Assembly: GCA_020861185.1 (NCBI GenBank)
Contig: JAJBSV010000009.1
Coordinates: 17,077 to 81,076 of the forward strand
Reading direction: 5' to 3'
Length of the DNA stretch: 64,000 nucleotides
Origin: Ruminococcus sp.
Lineage (GTDB): Bacteria; Bacillota; Clostridia; Oscillospirales; Ruminococcaceae
Position 1 is the first letter of the stretch. Each line of letters starts with the position of its first letter. A model generated the notes under the pieces. The model was not told where the DNA came from, did no database searches, and worked only from the letters and a program-made list of their open reading frames with translations. Shown here piece after piece: positions 1 to 7,260 of the stretch. A program made the translations under genes and the position numbers.

Positions 1-626
1 GAAGTCTCGGTAGACTCAGAAGCCTCTTCAGTAGCCTCTTCGGTGGTCTCCTCAGAAGCGTTGACATCCTCAACGACCTCAGGAACAACAACAGAGATGC
101 TGGAGAACTTGTAAACACCTGCGGGAGAGCTATTGCTGATGAAGGTAACAGTTGTTCCTTCAACATCAAATCCACCATCAGCCAAAGCCTGAGCAATAGT
201 ATTAGCATCATAAACAACAGTAACACCATCATCAGAGATAGGATCGATGATTCCCTTGTTGGGCTCATCAGCATCAGTGTGACCAGCAGTACCAAGCGCA
301 ACCCAAGAGTCGCCAGTGGTAACGTCAGCTCCGCTGTACCAGCTGTTAGTGATAAGAATCTTTTCATAGTCACCACCATCAGCAAATTGAATGGTGGACT
401 CGGAAGCTCTAACGATAACGAGCTGTGCCCCCTCAGTCTGAAGAGCAGCGATGAAGTCGGTCATTGCATAATCAGTGAAATCACCAGTTGACCAGTTATC
501 GTTTGACCAGAAGAGGTAAACATCTTCCTGATCCAAATCGAAAGCGACGGTGTCATCAGCAAAAGCAACAACGCTGACAGAAAGAACCATGACTATCGCC
601 AAAGCGATTGACAATACTTTTTTCAT
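1..626 (-). CDS. Secreted wall-anchored surface protein (3' end off the window)
   Basis: The ATG at 626 follows a GGAGG and begins a Sec signal peptide (MKK, a hydrophobic run, cleavage likely after AFA near residue 23). The mature part of about 165 residues is acidic and rich in aromatic residues (LFWSNDNW, NSWYSG). It leads into a Glu/Thr/Ser-rich linker that continues past the left edge of the window. By comparison with the paralogue at 2347-3054, whose tail DNA is identical over the overlap, the missing end should be a PDTG-type sorting signal with a membrane segment and basic tail. It shares a QTEGA-type segment with that paralogue. I recognise no catalytic motif. The nearby xylanase makes a glycan-binding role conceivable, but that is inference. 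Confidence 0.75.
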   Translation of the reverse strand, partial: MKKVLSIALAIVMVLSVSVVAFADDTVAFDLDQEDVYLFWSNDNWSTGDFTDYAMTDFIAALQTEGAQLVIVRASESTIQFADGGDYEKILITNSWYSGADVTTGDSWVALGTAGHTDADEPNKGIIDPISDDGVTVVYDANTIAQALADGGFDVEGTTVTFISNSSPAGVYKFSSISVVVPEVVEDVNASEETTEEATEEASESTET

Positions 627-638
627 TTGTGAATTCCT

Positions 639-699
639 CCAAAATATATTTTGGTGTTAAAACCATATCTATGATAGCACACCAACTCGGATTTGTCAA
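639..699 (-). promoter_or_regulatory. Promoter and palindromic leader of the first surface-protein gene
   Basis: On the minus strand TTGACA (694-699) and TATCAT (671-676) are separated by 17 bp. The leader then carries the perfect palindrome CCAAAATATATTTTGG (639-654), whose last two G residues are the first two bases of the GGAGG Shine-Dalgarno. As RNA it could form a 6-bp stem with a UAUA loop covering part of the ribosome site. It could equally be a protein operator. The same arrangement precedes both paralogues. Confidence 0.75.
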
Positions 700-743
700 T
701 AAATATCGGAAAATTCGCGGGAAAGTTTTTTGATGGGAAAGAG

Positions 744-772
744 AAAGACCGCAGGGTCAGCTTGCGGTCTTT
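744..772. terminator. Stem-loop terminator overlapping the end of the small gene at 757-972
   Basis: A perfect 10-bp stem (AAAGACCGCA, 744-753, with 763-772) is flanked by T-rich sequence on both strands. The run is strongest on the plus strand (TTTTTT, 770-775), and TTTCTCTTT follows on the minus strand. The stop codon of the upstream minus-strand gene (757-759) lies in the loop, so its last codons form one arm. Related AGACCG-based stems occur at 1516-1541 and 2301-2326. Confidence 0.7.
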
Positions 773-972
773 TTTCTATTTTCCATAATACTGGCTTTAA
801 TTTCCTCACGAGTTACTTCGGGACGTTCATACTTTTCCTTGGTATAGTCGCCGGTTCCCTCATCGTACATCTGCAAAAAGCTTAAAGCTCCCTCAGTGCC
901 AAAGGCTTCTTTCAAGACTTCATAGCCTGTAGTTCTTAGCTCTACCTGATTATTATAACTTATTTTTGCCAT
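757..972 (-). CDS. Small protein paired with a PIN-domain protein (possible antitoxin)
   Basis: This 71-residue protein starts at the ATG at 972, which shares one base with the TAA of the PIN gene (TAATG), so the two are translationally coupled. An ATG seven codons upstream lies inside the PIN gene and is less likely. The N-terminal half (ELRTTGYEVLKEAFG) looks helical and the C-terminal half is charged and ends in basic residues. I recognise no named antitoxin fold. The antitoxin role is inferred from size and coupling. The order toxin-then-antitoxin is the reverse of most VapBC operons. The stop lies in a terminator loop. Confidence 0.6.
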   Translation of the reverse strand: MAKISYNNQVELRTTGYEVLKEAFGTEGALSFLQMYDEGTGDYTKEKYERPEVTREEIKASIMENRKKTAS

Positions 973-1421
973 TAGAAATCTCCTCCGTTCCAATTATCTA
1001 TAAAATCTTTCGGATTCATAACTTTTACATCCAAATCCAATCTTGAAGCCATCTTAACGAGTCTATCGTCCGTTGTCAGCATAACATCCGCACCGCCTTC
1101 TTCTGCACACGCAATATGATAACTGTCAAAGGCATGGATATTCGACTGTTCCTGAATTTGGAGTGAGCGCGAATCTATGCTATCGCTGAACTCAACTATT
1201 TCGTCAACACTGCTATGATGAGCCAATATCTTAAGTCTTTTGTTCTCATCTTTGATTCTTCCGATTTCATTGGACAGTACCTCACTGCCTACAAGTGTTA
1301 TGCTTCCTTGACTATGCAACACAAATATTTGGGAAATTGCGTCCCGTTCCAAAACAATACGTTCTTGATTTAACTTATCTAGTAATCGACAATAGCAACA
1401 ACAATCCAGATAGACTTTCAC
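972..1421 (-). CDS. PIN-domain protein, VapC-like putative ribonuclease
   Basis: The protein has 149 residues and starts at the GTG at 1421 behind AGGCGGTG. It shows the acidic residues expected of a PIN nuclease: D6 in VYLD, E52 in VLSNE, D99 in the FDSYHIACA motif, and D112 and D118 in GADVMLTTDD. PIN proteins use Mg ions held by these residues to cut RNA, often as toxins. The gene has its own near-consensus promoter and forms a two-gene operon with the small protein downstream, set between two surface-protein genes. An antitoxin partnership is inferred from context, not shown. Confidence 0.8.
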   Translation of the reverse strand: MKVYLDCCCYCRLLDKLNQERIVLERDAISQIFVLHSQGSITLVGSEVLSNEIGRIKDENKRLKILAHHSSVDEIVEFSDSIDSRSLQIQEQSNIHAFDSYHIACAEEGGADVMLTTDDRLVKMASRLDLDVKVMNPKDFIDNWNGGDF

Positions 1422-1468
1422 AACAACACCGCCTATAAATTTATATCGGTGAAACTAACTCTGATAGT

Positions 1469-1497
1469 ATTATATCACAAAATTCGCGGAATGGCAA
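1469..1497 (-). promoter_or_regulatory. Promoter of the PIN operon
   Basis: On the minus strand TTGCCA (1492-1497) is followed after 17 bp by TATAAT (1469-1474), about 50 bp upstream of the GTG start. Confidence 0.75.
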
Positions 1498-1511
1498 TAG
1501 CCAATTTAAAG

Positions 1512-1541
1512 AAAAAGACCGCAGGCATGCACCCACGGTCT
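1512..1541 (-). terminator. Terminator of the second surface-protein gene
   Basis: The minus-strand transcript forms an AGACCG/CGGTCT stem (1516-1521 with 1536-1541) followed by UUUUUCUUU, shortly after the stop at 1561. It belongs to the same AGACCG stem family as 744-772 and 2301-2326. Confidence 0.75.
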
Positions 1542-1560
1542 CTTTGAAATCAATCAGTGA

Positions 1561-2163
1561 TTATCTCTTCTTGGAACCTACAACAGCGATACCTGCGATT
1601 GCCATCGGAACGAGGGCAAGTGCAACACCGGTGGAAGGAGAAGTGGTAGTGGTGGTCTCTTCGGCTTCCTCAGTGGTCTCTTCGGTAGCGTCAGCAGTAT
1701 CCTCAGCCTCTTCGGTCTCATCAGTGGTCTCTTCAGCAGCTGCATCAGCAGAAGTGGAAACGAGCTCTACGCCAGTGACATAAGAATCCCAGCCTTGGGA
1801 ATCAGCCCACCAGTTAAGGATAACGCCGTCTGCAACGTCGAAACCAGCTTCAGTGTAAGCAGCAGCGATGTCGGTAAGAGCAATAGCAACGCAACCGTCT
1901 TCGTTAATCTCGATGGTTACGATGTTGGTAGACCAATCAGTATCGTTAAGAGCTCCTGCGCCCCAACCAACGTAACTTGTGTCATTAACGTCGAAGTAAA
2001 CGTAAAGATAGAGGCTCTCATCAGTAAAGTCTACACCGTTAAGAATGGTAACGGTTCCAGAAGCAGACATTTCCTGAGTGGCAACAGTAGTGTCAGCAAA
2101 TGCAACGACGCTCAAGGAGAGAACCATTACAAGTGCAACAGCGATTGATAAGAATTTCTTCAT
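1561..2163 (-). CDS. Secreted wall-anchored surface protein with Glu/Thr-rich linker
   Basis: The protein has 200 residues. The start at 2163 is set by the GGAGG 9 bp upstream and by the signal peptide (MKKFLSIAVALVMVLSL, cleavage near AFA). A mature domain of about 110 residues carries several Trp and Asp residues (YVGWGAGAL, LNWWADSQGW). It is followed by a linker of Glu/Thr repeats, then SPSTG, a hydrophobic segment and SKKR. That tail is a PXTG-type sortase signal, so the protein should end up bound to the wall. The mature domain differs from the two neighbours while the ends are shared, which suggests modular divergence. No enzyme motif is visible. No sortase gene lies in this window. 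Confidence 0.8.
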   Translation of the reverse strand: MKKFLSIAVALVMVLSLSVVAFADTTVATQEMSASGTVTILNGVDFTDESLYLYVYFDVNDTSYVGWGAGALNDTDWSTNIVTIEINEDGCVAIALTDIAAAYTEAGFDVADGVILNWWADSQGWDSYVTGVELVSTSADAAAEETTDETEEAEDTADATEETTEEAEETTTTTSPSTGVALALVPMAIAGIAVVGSKKR

Positions 2164-2174
2164 TTCGAATTCCT

Positions 2175-2234
2175 CCAAAATATATTTTGGTTTAAAACCT
2201 CTATTATCATACCACCATATCTTGCGTTTGTCAA
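2175..2234 (-). promoter_or_regulatory. Promoter and palindromic leader of the second surface-protein gene
   Basis: On the minus strand TTGACA (2229-2234), 17 bp and TATGAT (2206-2211) are followed by the perfect CCAAAATATATTTTGG palindrome (2175-2190), which runs into GGAGGAATTC. The layout matches the other two paralogues base for base in the key elements. Confidence 0.75.
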
Positions 2235-2300
2235 CCGCAAAAACGAAATTTATCTGAAATTTACACAAACCCCTCCACCACTGGCTGATGCCAAAGAAAA

Positions 2301-2326
2301 AGACCGCAAGCCGAGGCTCACGGTCT
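2301..2326 (-). terminator. Terminator of the third surface-protein gene
   Basis: The minus-strand RNA can form a nearly continuous 11-12 bp stem, AGACCGUGAGCC with GGCUUGCGGUCU (two G-U pairs), followed by UUUUUCUUU (2293-2300). It lies just after the stop at 2347. Confidence 0.75.
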
Positions 2327-2346
2327 TAATCATGACAGAAAAGTGA

Positions 2347-3054
2347 TTATCTTCTCTTGGAAGAAACTACAGCGATACCGGCGATTGCCATCGGAACGAG
2401 GGCAAGTGCAACACCGGTGTCAGGAGAAGAAGTCTCGGTAGACTCAGAAGCCTCTTCAGTAGCCTCTTCGGTGGTCTCCTCAGTAGCCTCAGCCTCTTCG
2501 GTGGTCTCTTCGGTCTCAGCCAAGGTAACTACATAGACACCATAGGTCTTAGCGCCGGAGCAAGCACCATGAATCCACTGCCAAGTATTAGAAGTGAGGT
2601 CGATATCGTTAGCGAGGCAAGCTTCAACGAGTTCAGCCGCATCAACGATAAGATATGCATAATCACCCTCAACAACTACGGACTCAGCTGCTACTTCACC
2701 CTCATCAGGGTAGTTGGAATGGATAGTGATGAAGACCCAAGTATCGGTGGTCTGGATAGCGTACTGATAGCCTGCGCCTTCTTCATCGGAAGCTACATAA
2801 GCATCAGCCTTGATGATAACCTTTGCGCCCTCGGTCTGAACAGCTTCGATGAAAGCAATGCCTTCATCATCAGAACTTGTAAAGCCACTACCAGACTGAT
2901 CCCACCAGCCATTATCAGCAGGAAAAAGAACAGTGTGCTCAGAAAGAACCTCAGAAGCAATGCTATTGATATAGTCATCGTCTACAGCAAAAACGGAAAC
3001 GCTGAGAGAAAGAACCATGACTATCGCCAAAGCGATTGATACAAATTTTTTCAT
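2347..3054 (-). CDS. Secreted wall-anchored surface protein, complete paralogue
   Basis: The protein has 235 residues. It has a signal peptide (MKKFVSIALAIVMVLSL, cleavage near VFA) and a mature domain of about 155 residues with aromatic clusters (NGWWDQSG, TWQWIHGACSG). A linker of ETTEEA-type repeats follows, and the C-terminus is SPDTG, a hydrophobic stretch and SSKRR. SPDTG with this tail fits a sortase substrate. The segment QTEGAKVII matches QTEGAQLVI in the partial paralogue at 1-626, and the linker DNA of the two is identical for 55 bp. The proximity to a GH10 xylanase suggests, without proof, a surface role in handling plant polysaccharide. Confidence 0.8.
   Translation of the reverse strand: MKKFVSIALAIVMVLSLSVSVFAVDDDYINSIASEVLSEHTVLFPADNGWWDQSGSGFTSSDDEGIAFIEAVQTEGAKVIIKADAYVASDEEGAGYQYAIQTTDTWVFITIHSNYPDEGEVAAESVVVEGDYAYLIVDAAELVEACLANDIDLTSNTWQWIHGACSGAKTYGVYVVTLAETEETTEEAEATEETTEEATEEASESTETSSPDTGVALALVPMAIAGIAVVSSKRR
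2429..2483. repeat. 55-bp perfect direct repeat shared with positions 1-55
   Basis: Bases 2429-2483 equal bases 1-55 exactly. Both encode the Glu/Thr/Ser linker just before the sorting signal. Identity at this level inside otherwise diverged genes suggests recent duplication or gene conversion. Confidence 0.9.
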
Positions 3055-3064
3055 TTGAATTCCT

Positions 3065-3124
3065 CCAAAATATATTTCGGTGTAAAACCATATCTATCAT
3101 AGCATCAAACCGCCGATTTGTCAA
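3065..3124 (-). promoter_or_regulatory. Promoter and palindromic leader of the third surface-protein gene
   Basis: On the minus strand TTGACA (3119-3124), 17 bp and TATGAT (3096-3101) are followed by a near-perfect copy of the palindrome (3065-3080). The one changed base gives CCGAAA opposite UUUUGG, which breaks the DNA symmetry but keeps the RNA stem through a G-U pair. Confidence 0.75.
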
Positions 3125-3172
3125 CCGACATAGACATTATTTTTGTAGAAAAGTCGGATGAAATTATTTATA

Positions 3173-4327
3173 TCATGGCTTCGACGCCGCAAGGTCGATG
3201 AGGCTCCAGTAGGCGGATTTGAGCTTATAGTCGCGGTCGATGAGCAAGGGATAGTTTACTCTGCCGGAGACGGGATAGCCGTTGAGCCATGACATGCCGT
3301 CGTTGTAACCCCACATTACAACCGAATCGAGATAGCCCGCCTCGGAGAACTCGATGAACATCTCGAAGATGTCCGAATAAAGGCTGTCGAACTTTTCGAC
3401 AAACTCGTCGGTGAGCTCAATGTCGGTTGAGCTGTCACTCCATGAATAACAGCTGAGGTCGAGTTCGGTGATCTCAATGACGAAGTCGGGGTCAATGTTC
3501 TTCAACTTCATGAGAATTTCGACGTTGTTCTTGCAGGTCTCAACGTCAAAGTCGATGTTGATATGCATCTGAAGACCGATACCGTCAACCGGAATCCCCT
3601 CTTCGAGCATGCTCTTGACCATCATATACATGGTGATGGTCTTATCTTCCGAAGATTCAAGGCTGTAATCGTTGATGATGAGACGGGCGTCGGGGCCGGC
3701 TTCGTGGGCTGTCTGAAATGCGATTTCGATGTAGTCGTACTTGTCGCCGTCGCCGTCATAGTCGCCGATAATCTGGTACCACATGGAATCGCGGAGCCCG
3801 CCGTTGTCGCCGAGGACTTCGTTGACGACGTCCCAGACATCGACTTCACCCTTGTAGCGGGTGACGATGGTGGTGATGTGCTCTTTCATCCGCTCGATAA
3901 GGACACCCGCCGAGACGGTGTTGCCATCGTCGTCGTAGAAGAACCAGTCGGGGCACTGTGAGTGCCAGACGAGGACGTGTCCACGGACTGTTTTGTCATA
4001 CTCATTGGCGAATTCGACGAGCTTGTCCAAGGCTTCGAAGTTATAAACATCCTCGGAAGGATGAATATTCTCGGGCTTTGACTCGTTCTCGAGGGTGAAG
4101 ACGTTGTACTGCTTGATGAGAATCTCCATCTCTTCGGAGCCTTCGACGAGGTCACTTGTGTTCATGGCAGTTCCGACCTTGAACCACTCGGAAAAGGCTT
4201 CATAGAGCGAAGGGGCTTCCTCGTCATAGGCGTACAGGTCGGGGTGCGAAGTGCTTCCGCAGGATGTCAAAGCCGTTGCCGATATGGCAAACGCTACAAC
4301 TGCGGAAAGGATTCTTTTCAGCTTCAT
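3173..4327 (-). CDS. Endo-1,4-beta-xylanase, glycoside hydrolase family 10, lipoprotein
   Basis: The protein has 384 residues. The N-terminus is a lipoprotein signal with lipobox LTSC (Cys23), so the enzyme should be anchored outside the membrane. The catalytic domain has the GH10 signatures: LVWHSQ near 119-124, the acid/base Glu170 in WDVVNE and the nucleophile Glu288 in ITELD, with MWGYNDG near the C-terminus. GH10 enzymes hydrolyse internal beta-1,4 links of xylan with retention. There is no carbohydrate-binding module, so the protein is a single domain. The start has GGAGG at good spacing. The gene lies 25 bp after a DUF3810 gene at the end of a long operon. An insertion rich in Asp (DYDGDGDKYDY, 189-199) may bind calcium. 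Confidence 0.93.
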   Translation of the reverse strand: MKLKRILSAVVAFAISATALTSCGSTSHPDLYAYDEEAPSLYEAFSEWFKVGTAMNTSDLVEGSEEMEILIKQYNVFTLENESKPENIHPSEDVYNFEALDKLVEFANEYDKTVRGHVLVWHSQCPDWFFYDDDGNTVSAGVLIERMKEHITTIVTRYKGEVDVWDVVNEVLGDNGGLRDSMWYQIIGDYDGDGDKYDYIEIAFQTAHEAGPDARLIINDYSLESSEDKTITMYMMVKSMLEEGIPVDGIGLQMHINIDFDVETCKNNVEILMKLKNIDPDFVIEITELDLSCYSWSDSSTDIELTDEFVEKFDSLYSDIFEMFIEFSEAGYLDSVVMWGYNDGMSWLNGYPVSGRVNYPLLIDRDYKLKSAYWSLIDLAASKP

Positions 4328-4352
4328 TATAATGTTCCTCCGTATATCTTGA

Positions 4353-5492
4353 TCAAATAGTGCCTCCTGCGGCGTAGTAGTCCATCAGTAGCTTGGTGAC
4401 TTCGTAATAGATTTCGATGCCCTCTTCGACCTCGTTGAACTTGAGGTTGGCATCCGTCAGGGCTTCCGAGACAGCCTGAACCGTTTCGGTCGGGATTATC
4501 TCTTTATCTTCGTTCTCTTCCCAATAGGTGGATTTGAAGGAGTAGAGGTCGTAGTCCCAGACCTCCGACGGGACGTTTGCGATGGCTTCGCGAAGGGCGT
4601 CTTCATAGGAAGTGCCGATGAGTTCCTTGGCGTCGGAATAGAGATAATAGAAAGCATCCACAAGTCCGCTGTAGCGAACGGCGGCGCAGTCGGAGTTGAA
4701 GCAGGCGACCATGGCGACAAAGCTCGCTTCGTCCTCCTGAATTATGCCCTTGAGGTGGGCAAGCTCGTGGCAGATGGTTGCAGGCTTCGAGATGTCCTGA
4801 GGGTCACGGTTGTATGTGGCTTCAAATGCGAACGGGATATATAGACCGATAATGCTCTCCTGAGACATGAAGTAGGAGAAGAAGATACCCTTGGGGTTCG
4901 GGTAATATCCCAAAAGCTGAGAATAATCTTCGGATATAGCCGTAAGCGCTTCCTTGCATTCGTCTATGTAGTCATCGTCAAGCACTATGTAGCCGTCGTC
5001 TCCCCTGTCGAACTGGTCATATAATTCCGCCAAGCCGTCGGCTACTGCGCCGATGGTCTCGATAAGAAGCTCTTCGGTATGCTCCGTTTCTTCGAAATAT
5101 CTTTCCGAGAAGGGCGTGCACTGATACATGACGAAGCAGTTGAGTGTTTCGGTCATGAAGACATAGGCGACTATCCACGCGACAAGCCGAAGCGAAAAGC
5201 CGCTGACCTTCGAGGTGAGCTTCTTATCCTTGCGCTTCACTATCATGAAGATTATGTACACCGGCAATCCGATGAGGACGAGAAGCACAGCAAGGACTAT
5301 CATAACCTCGCCGACCGAGAACGGGAAAAGCCCCGACAACCAGATAAACGGCGTCGAGATTACGGGATAGATTTTTTGAACATAGAAGTCGGATATGGTC
5401 GTCGACAACCGGGCGATTATATTGAAGAGTATCGCCAGAACGAAAACGGCTATCAGGGCAATGTCGGATTTTTTGAGTTTATGTTTTTTCAT
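4353..5492 (-). CDS. DUF3810 family membrane protein with metallopeptidase-type HELAH motif
   Basis: The protein has 379 residues. Three hydrophobic segments lie in the first 120 residues, followed by an extracytoplasmic domain. CHELAHLKG at 241-249 and downstream EDEASF match the DUF3810 family, which carries the zinc-peptidase HExxH pattern with a third acidic ligand. Substrates are not known to me. The ATG at 5492 overlaps the TGA of the cation transporter (TGATG), so translation should be coupled. The xylanase follows after 25 bp. Confidence 0.8.
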   Translation of the reverse strand: MKKHKLKKSDIALIAVFVLAILFNIIARLSTTISDFYVQKIYPVISTPFIWLSGLFPFSVGEVMIVLAVLLVLIGLPVYIIFMIVKRKDKKLTSKVSGFSLRLVAWIVAYVFMTETLNCFVMYQCTPFSERYFEETEHTEELLIETIGAVADGLAELYDQFDRGDDGYIVLDDDYIDECKEALTAISEDYSQLLGYYPNPKGIFFSYFMSQESIIGLYIPFAFEATYNRDPQDISKPATICHELAHLKGIIQEDEASFVAMVACFNSDCAAVRYSGLVDAFYYLYSDAKELIGTSYEDALREAIANVPSEVWDYDLYSFKSTYWEENEDKEIIPTETVQAVSEALTDANLKFNEVEEGIEIYYEVTKLLMDYYAAGGTI

Positions 5493-6211
5493 CAGTCCAT
5501 CTTCTTATCAACGTTGATGACGAAGTAATATTGTGTGGGGTCGTGTGCCTCGAGATATTTCTCCGTCAAAAGGGCTTCGATGCGGGTCAGGTCATAGTGT
5601 TCTCCGAACGGCTCTACTATGTCAAAAAGTATATTTGTGTGAGTGGGACCGGCGACGATACGGAAATCGTGAATGCCGAGGTCGCTCCCGAATTCTTCGC
5701 GGAGGGCTTCAACGGTAATGTCGTGAAGCTTGGCTCTGAGCGGGTCGTGCATGTCGACCGGGTCCATGTGGATAGTCAGGAGTATTCCGAGCTCTTCGTG
5801 CGCCTCGCGTTCGATGGTATCTATCATGTCGTGAAGAAGGAAGATGTCCTTTGAGGCATCGACCTCGATGTGAAGAGAAGCATAGCACTTCCCTGCCCCG
5901 TAGCTGTGGACAATAAGGTCGTGGTAGCCGACGACGTTTTCTCTGCCGCGGACGAGCGAGTAGATGGACTCGACAATCTTCTCGTCGGGGTGCTCACCGA
6001 GCATCGGGCTGATGACCTCGGAAAGGGTTCTTATGGCGGAGATTATCACGAATACGGAGATTATAAGTCCGAACCAGCCGTCAAGGTTGACCTTGAAAAT
6101 CTGCATGACCGCCATGCTGAGGATTACCGAGCCTGTCGTGATGATGTCGTTTCTCGAGTCGACCGCATCGGCTTTAAGGGCGTCCGAGTCGATAGCCTTC
6201 GAGAAGTCCAA
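5492..6211 (-). pseudogene. Cation diffusion facilitator, C-terminal part after an in-frame TGA
   Basis: This stretch continues in the same frame as the N-terminal part at 6227-6658, separated only by TGA (6229-6227) and five codons reading QYFTY. It encodes the SDALKADAVDSRNDIITT segment typical of CDF metal sites (Asp and His/Asn ligands), later membrane helices and a long cytoplasmic C-terminal domain with HDLIVHSYG and HIEVD. CDF proteins export divalent metals such as Zn, Mn or Fe by proton antiport. A TTG at 6211 could in principle restart translation, but no good Shine-Dalgarno precedes it. Homologues usually have Trp where the TGA stands (KLW). A single G-to-A change explains the break. 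The last codon overlaps the DUF3810 start. Confidence 0.75.
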
Positions 6212-6226
6212 GTAGGTGAAATATTG

Positions 6227-6658
6227 TCAGAGCTTGACGGCGACCGCCGCTATCAGAACGATATATGTAACTGCGCTTATTTCAAGTTCACTCGGCGTGA
6301 TTATCTTGTCGATGGAGCTTTTCGCAAAGAGGACTCCGACGCAGAGGACAAGAAGTGCAACTATCAGTGCGGTTATCTCTTCGTATCTTGCGTGACCGTA
6401 GGGATGGTCTTTATCTGCGGGACGGCTTGAAAGCTTGAAGCCCACCATCGTAAAAACGGAAGAGCATGCGTCGGACAGATTGTTGACAGCGTCGGCGATG
6501 ACGGTGATACTATTCGACATCAGTCCCACCAGAAGCTTGAAGAGGAACAGAACGACGTTTGTCAGCACACCGAAAACTCCGGCGGCGATGCCGTATCTGA
6601 TTCTGACTTGAGGGTCGGATGTATTTTGATAGTCCTTGATAAAAAGCTTTTTAAGCAA
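6227..6658 (-). pseudogene. Cation diffusion facilitator, N-terminal part ending at the in-frame TGA
   Basis: The TTG at 6658 behind AAGGGTG gives the usual beginning LKKLFIKDYQNTSDPQVRIRYG. A TTG at 6685 overlapping the upstream stop is the alternative. Membrane helices and the metal-binding segment ADAVNNLSDACSS are present, followed by DKDHPYGHARYE. All are standard in CDF transporters. The frame stops at TGA 6229-6227 after AVAVKL. The rest of the protein is intact downstream in the same frame, so this is a nonsense change rather than a frameshift. A truncated product would lack the last helices and the cytoplasmic domain. A sequencing or assembly error remains possible. Confidence 0.75.
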
Positions 6659-6681
6659 TATAATCACCCTTGTGAATGTAG

Positions 6682-7260
6682 TCAAGCCTGCTCGTCGAGA
6701 GTGAGCTCATATGCGGGAAGGAATTCGTCAAGGAACATGTCAGCCTCGGGGATTCCCATTGCCCTGATTGATTCGAAGGTCTGCTTTTCGGCTTCCTCGA
6801 AATCGCGGTTGCCGGACTTTCGCTCCTCGATACACTTTATAAGCGCCGAAATCTTGTCGGCGGCTTTTACGAGCCGAAGAAGCTCTTTGTCCTCACTCTT
6901 GAAAATTCCGTCGTACTCTTTCCGGATATCATCCGGTATACAGCCGAGGAGCTTTTCGACTGCGGCGGCTTCGACGTCCTTATAAGCGGTTCTGATTTCG
7001 GGGTTCAGGTATTTTACCGGCGTTGGTAAATCGCCAGTGATTATTTCTGTCGTATCGTGAAAGATGGCGAGAACTGCCGCTCTGTCGGGGTCGACATTTC
7101 CGCCGAAGCGGTCGTTACGAAGGACGCAAAGAAGATGCGCTATGATTGCCGTGTCGAGGGAGTGCTCGGCGATGTTTTCGTTGCGGGTATTGCGCATGAG
7201 TCCCCAGCGATTTATATACTTCATTCGGGAAGTGAGTGCAAAGAAGCTGTTATTTTCCAT
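6682..7260 (-). CDS. yfbR: HD-domain 5'-deoxynucleotidase, YfbR-like
   Basis: The protein has 192 residues. The order of motifs is that of YfbR: RWGLMRNTRNENIAEHS near the start, then LAIFHDTTEIITGDLPTPVKY, with His and Asp metal ligands in EHS, FHD and later AADKISAL. YfbR removes phosphate from deoxynucleoside 5'-monophosphates, balancing dNTP pools. The start overlaps the end of the DUF4364 gene (TGATG), and its stop overlaps the cation transporter's possible TTG, so it sits in a coupled operon. Confidence 0.85.
   Translation of the reverse strand: MENNSFFALTSRMKYINRWGLMRNTRNENIAEHSLDTAIIAHLLCVLRNDRFGGNVDPDRAAVLAIFHDTTEIITGDLPTPVKYLNPEIRTAYKDVEAAAVEKLLGCIPDDIRKEYDGIFKSEDKELLRLVKAADKISALIKCIEERKSGNRDFEEAEKQTFESIRAMGIPEADMFLDEFLPAYELTLDEQA

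Noticed and set aside
5492-6685. Frameshift as the cause of the split cation transporter
   Set aside because: Both halves are in the same frame, 18 bases apart by codon count, with only TGA between. No insertion or deletion is needed.
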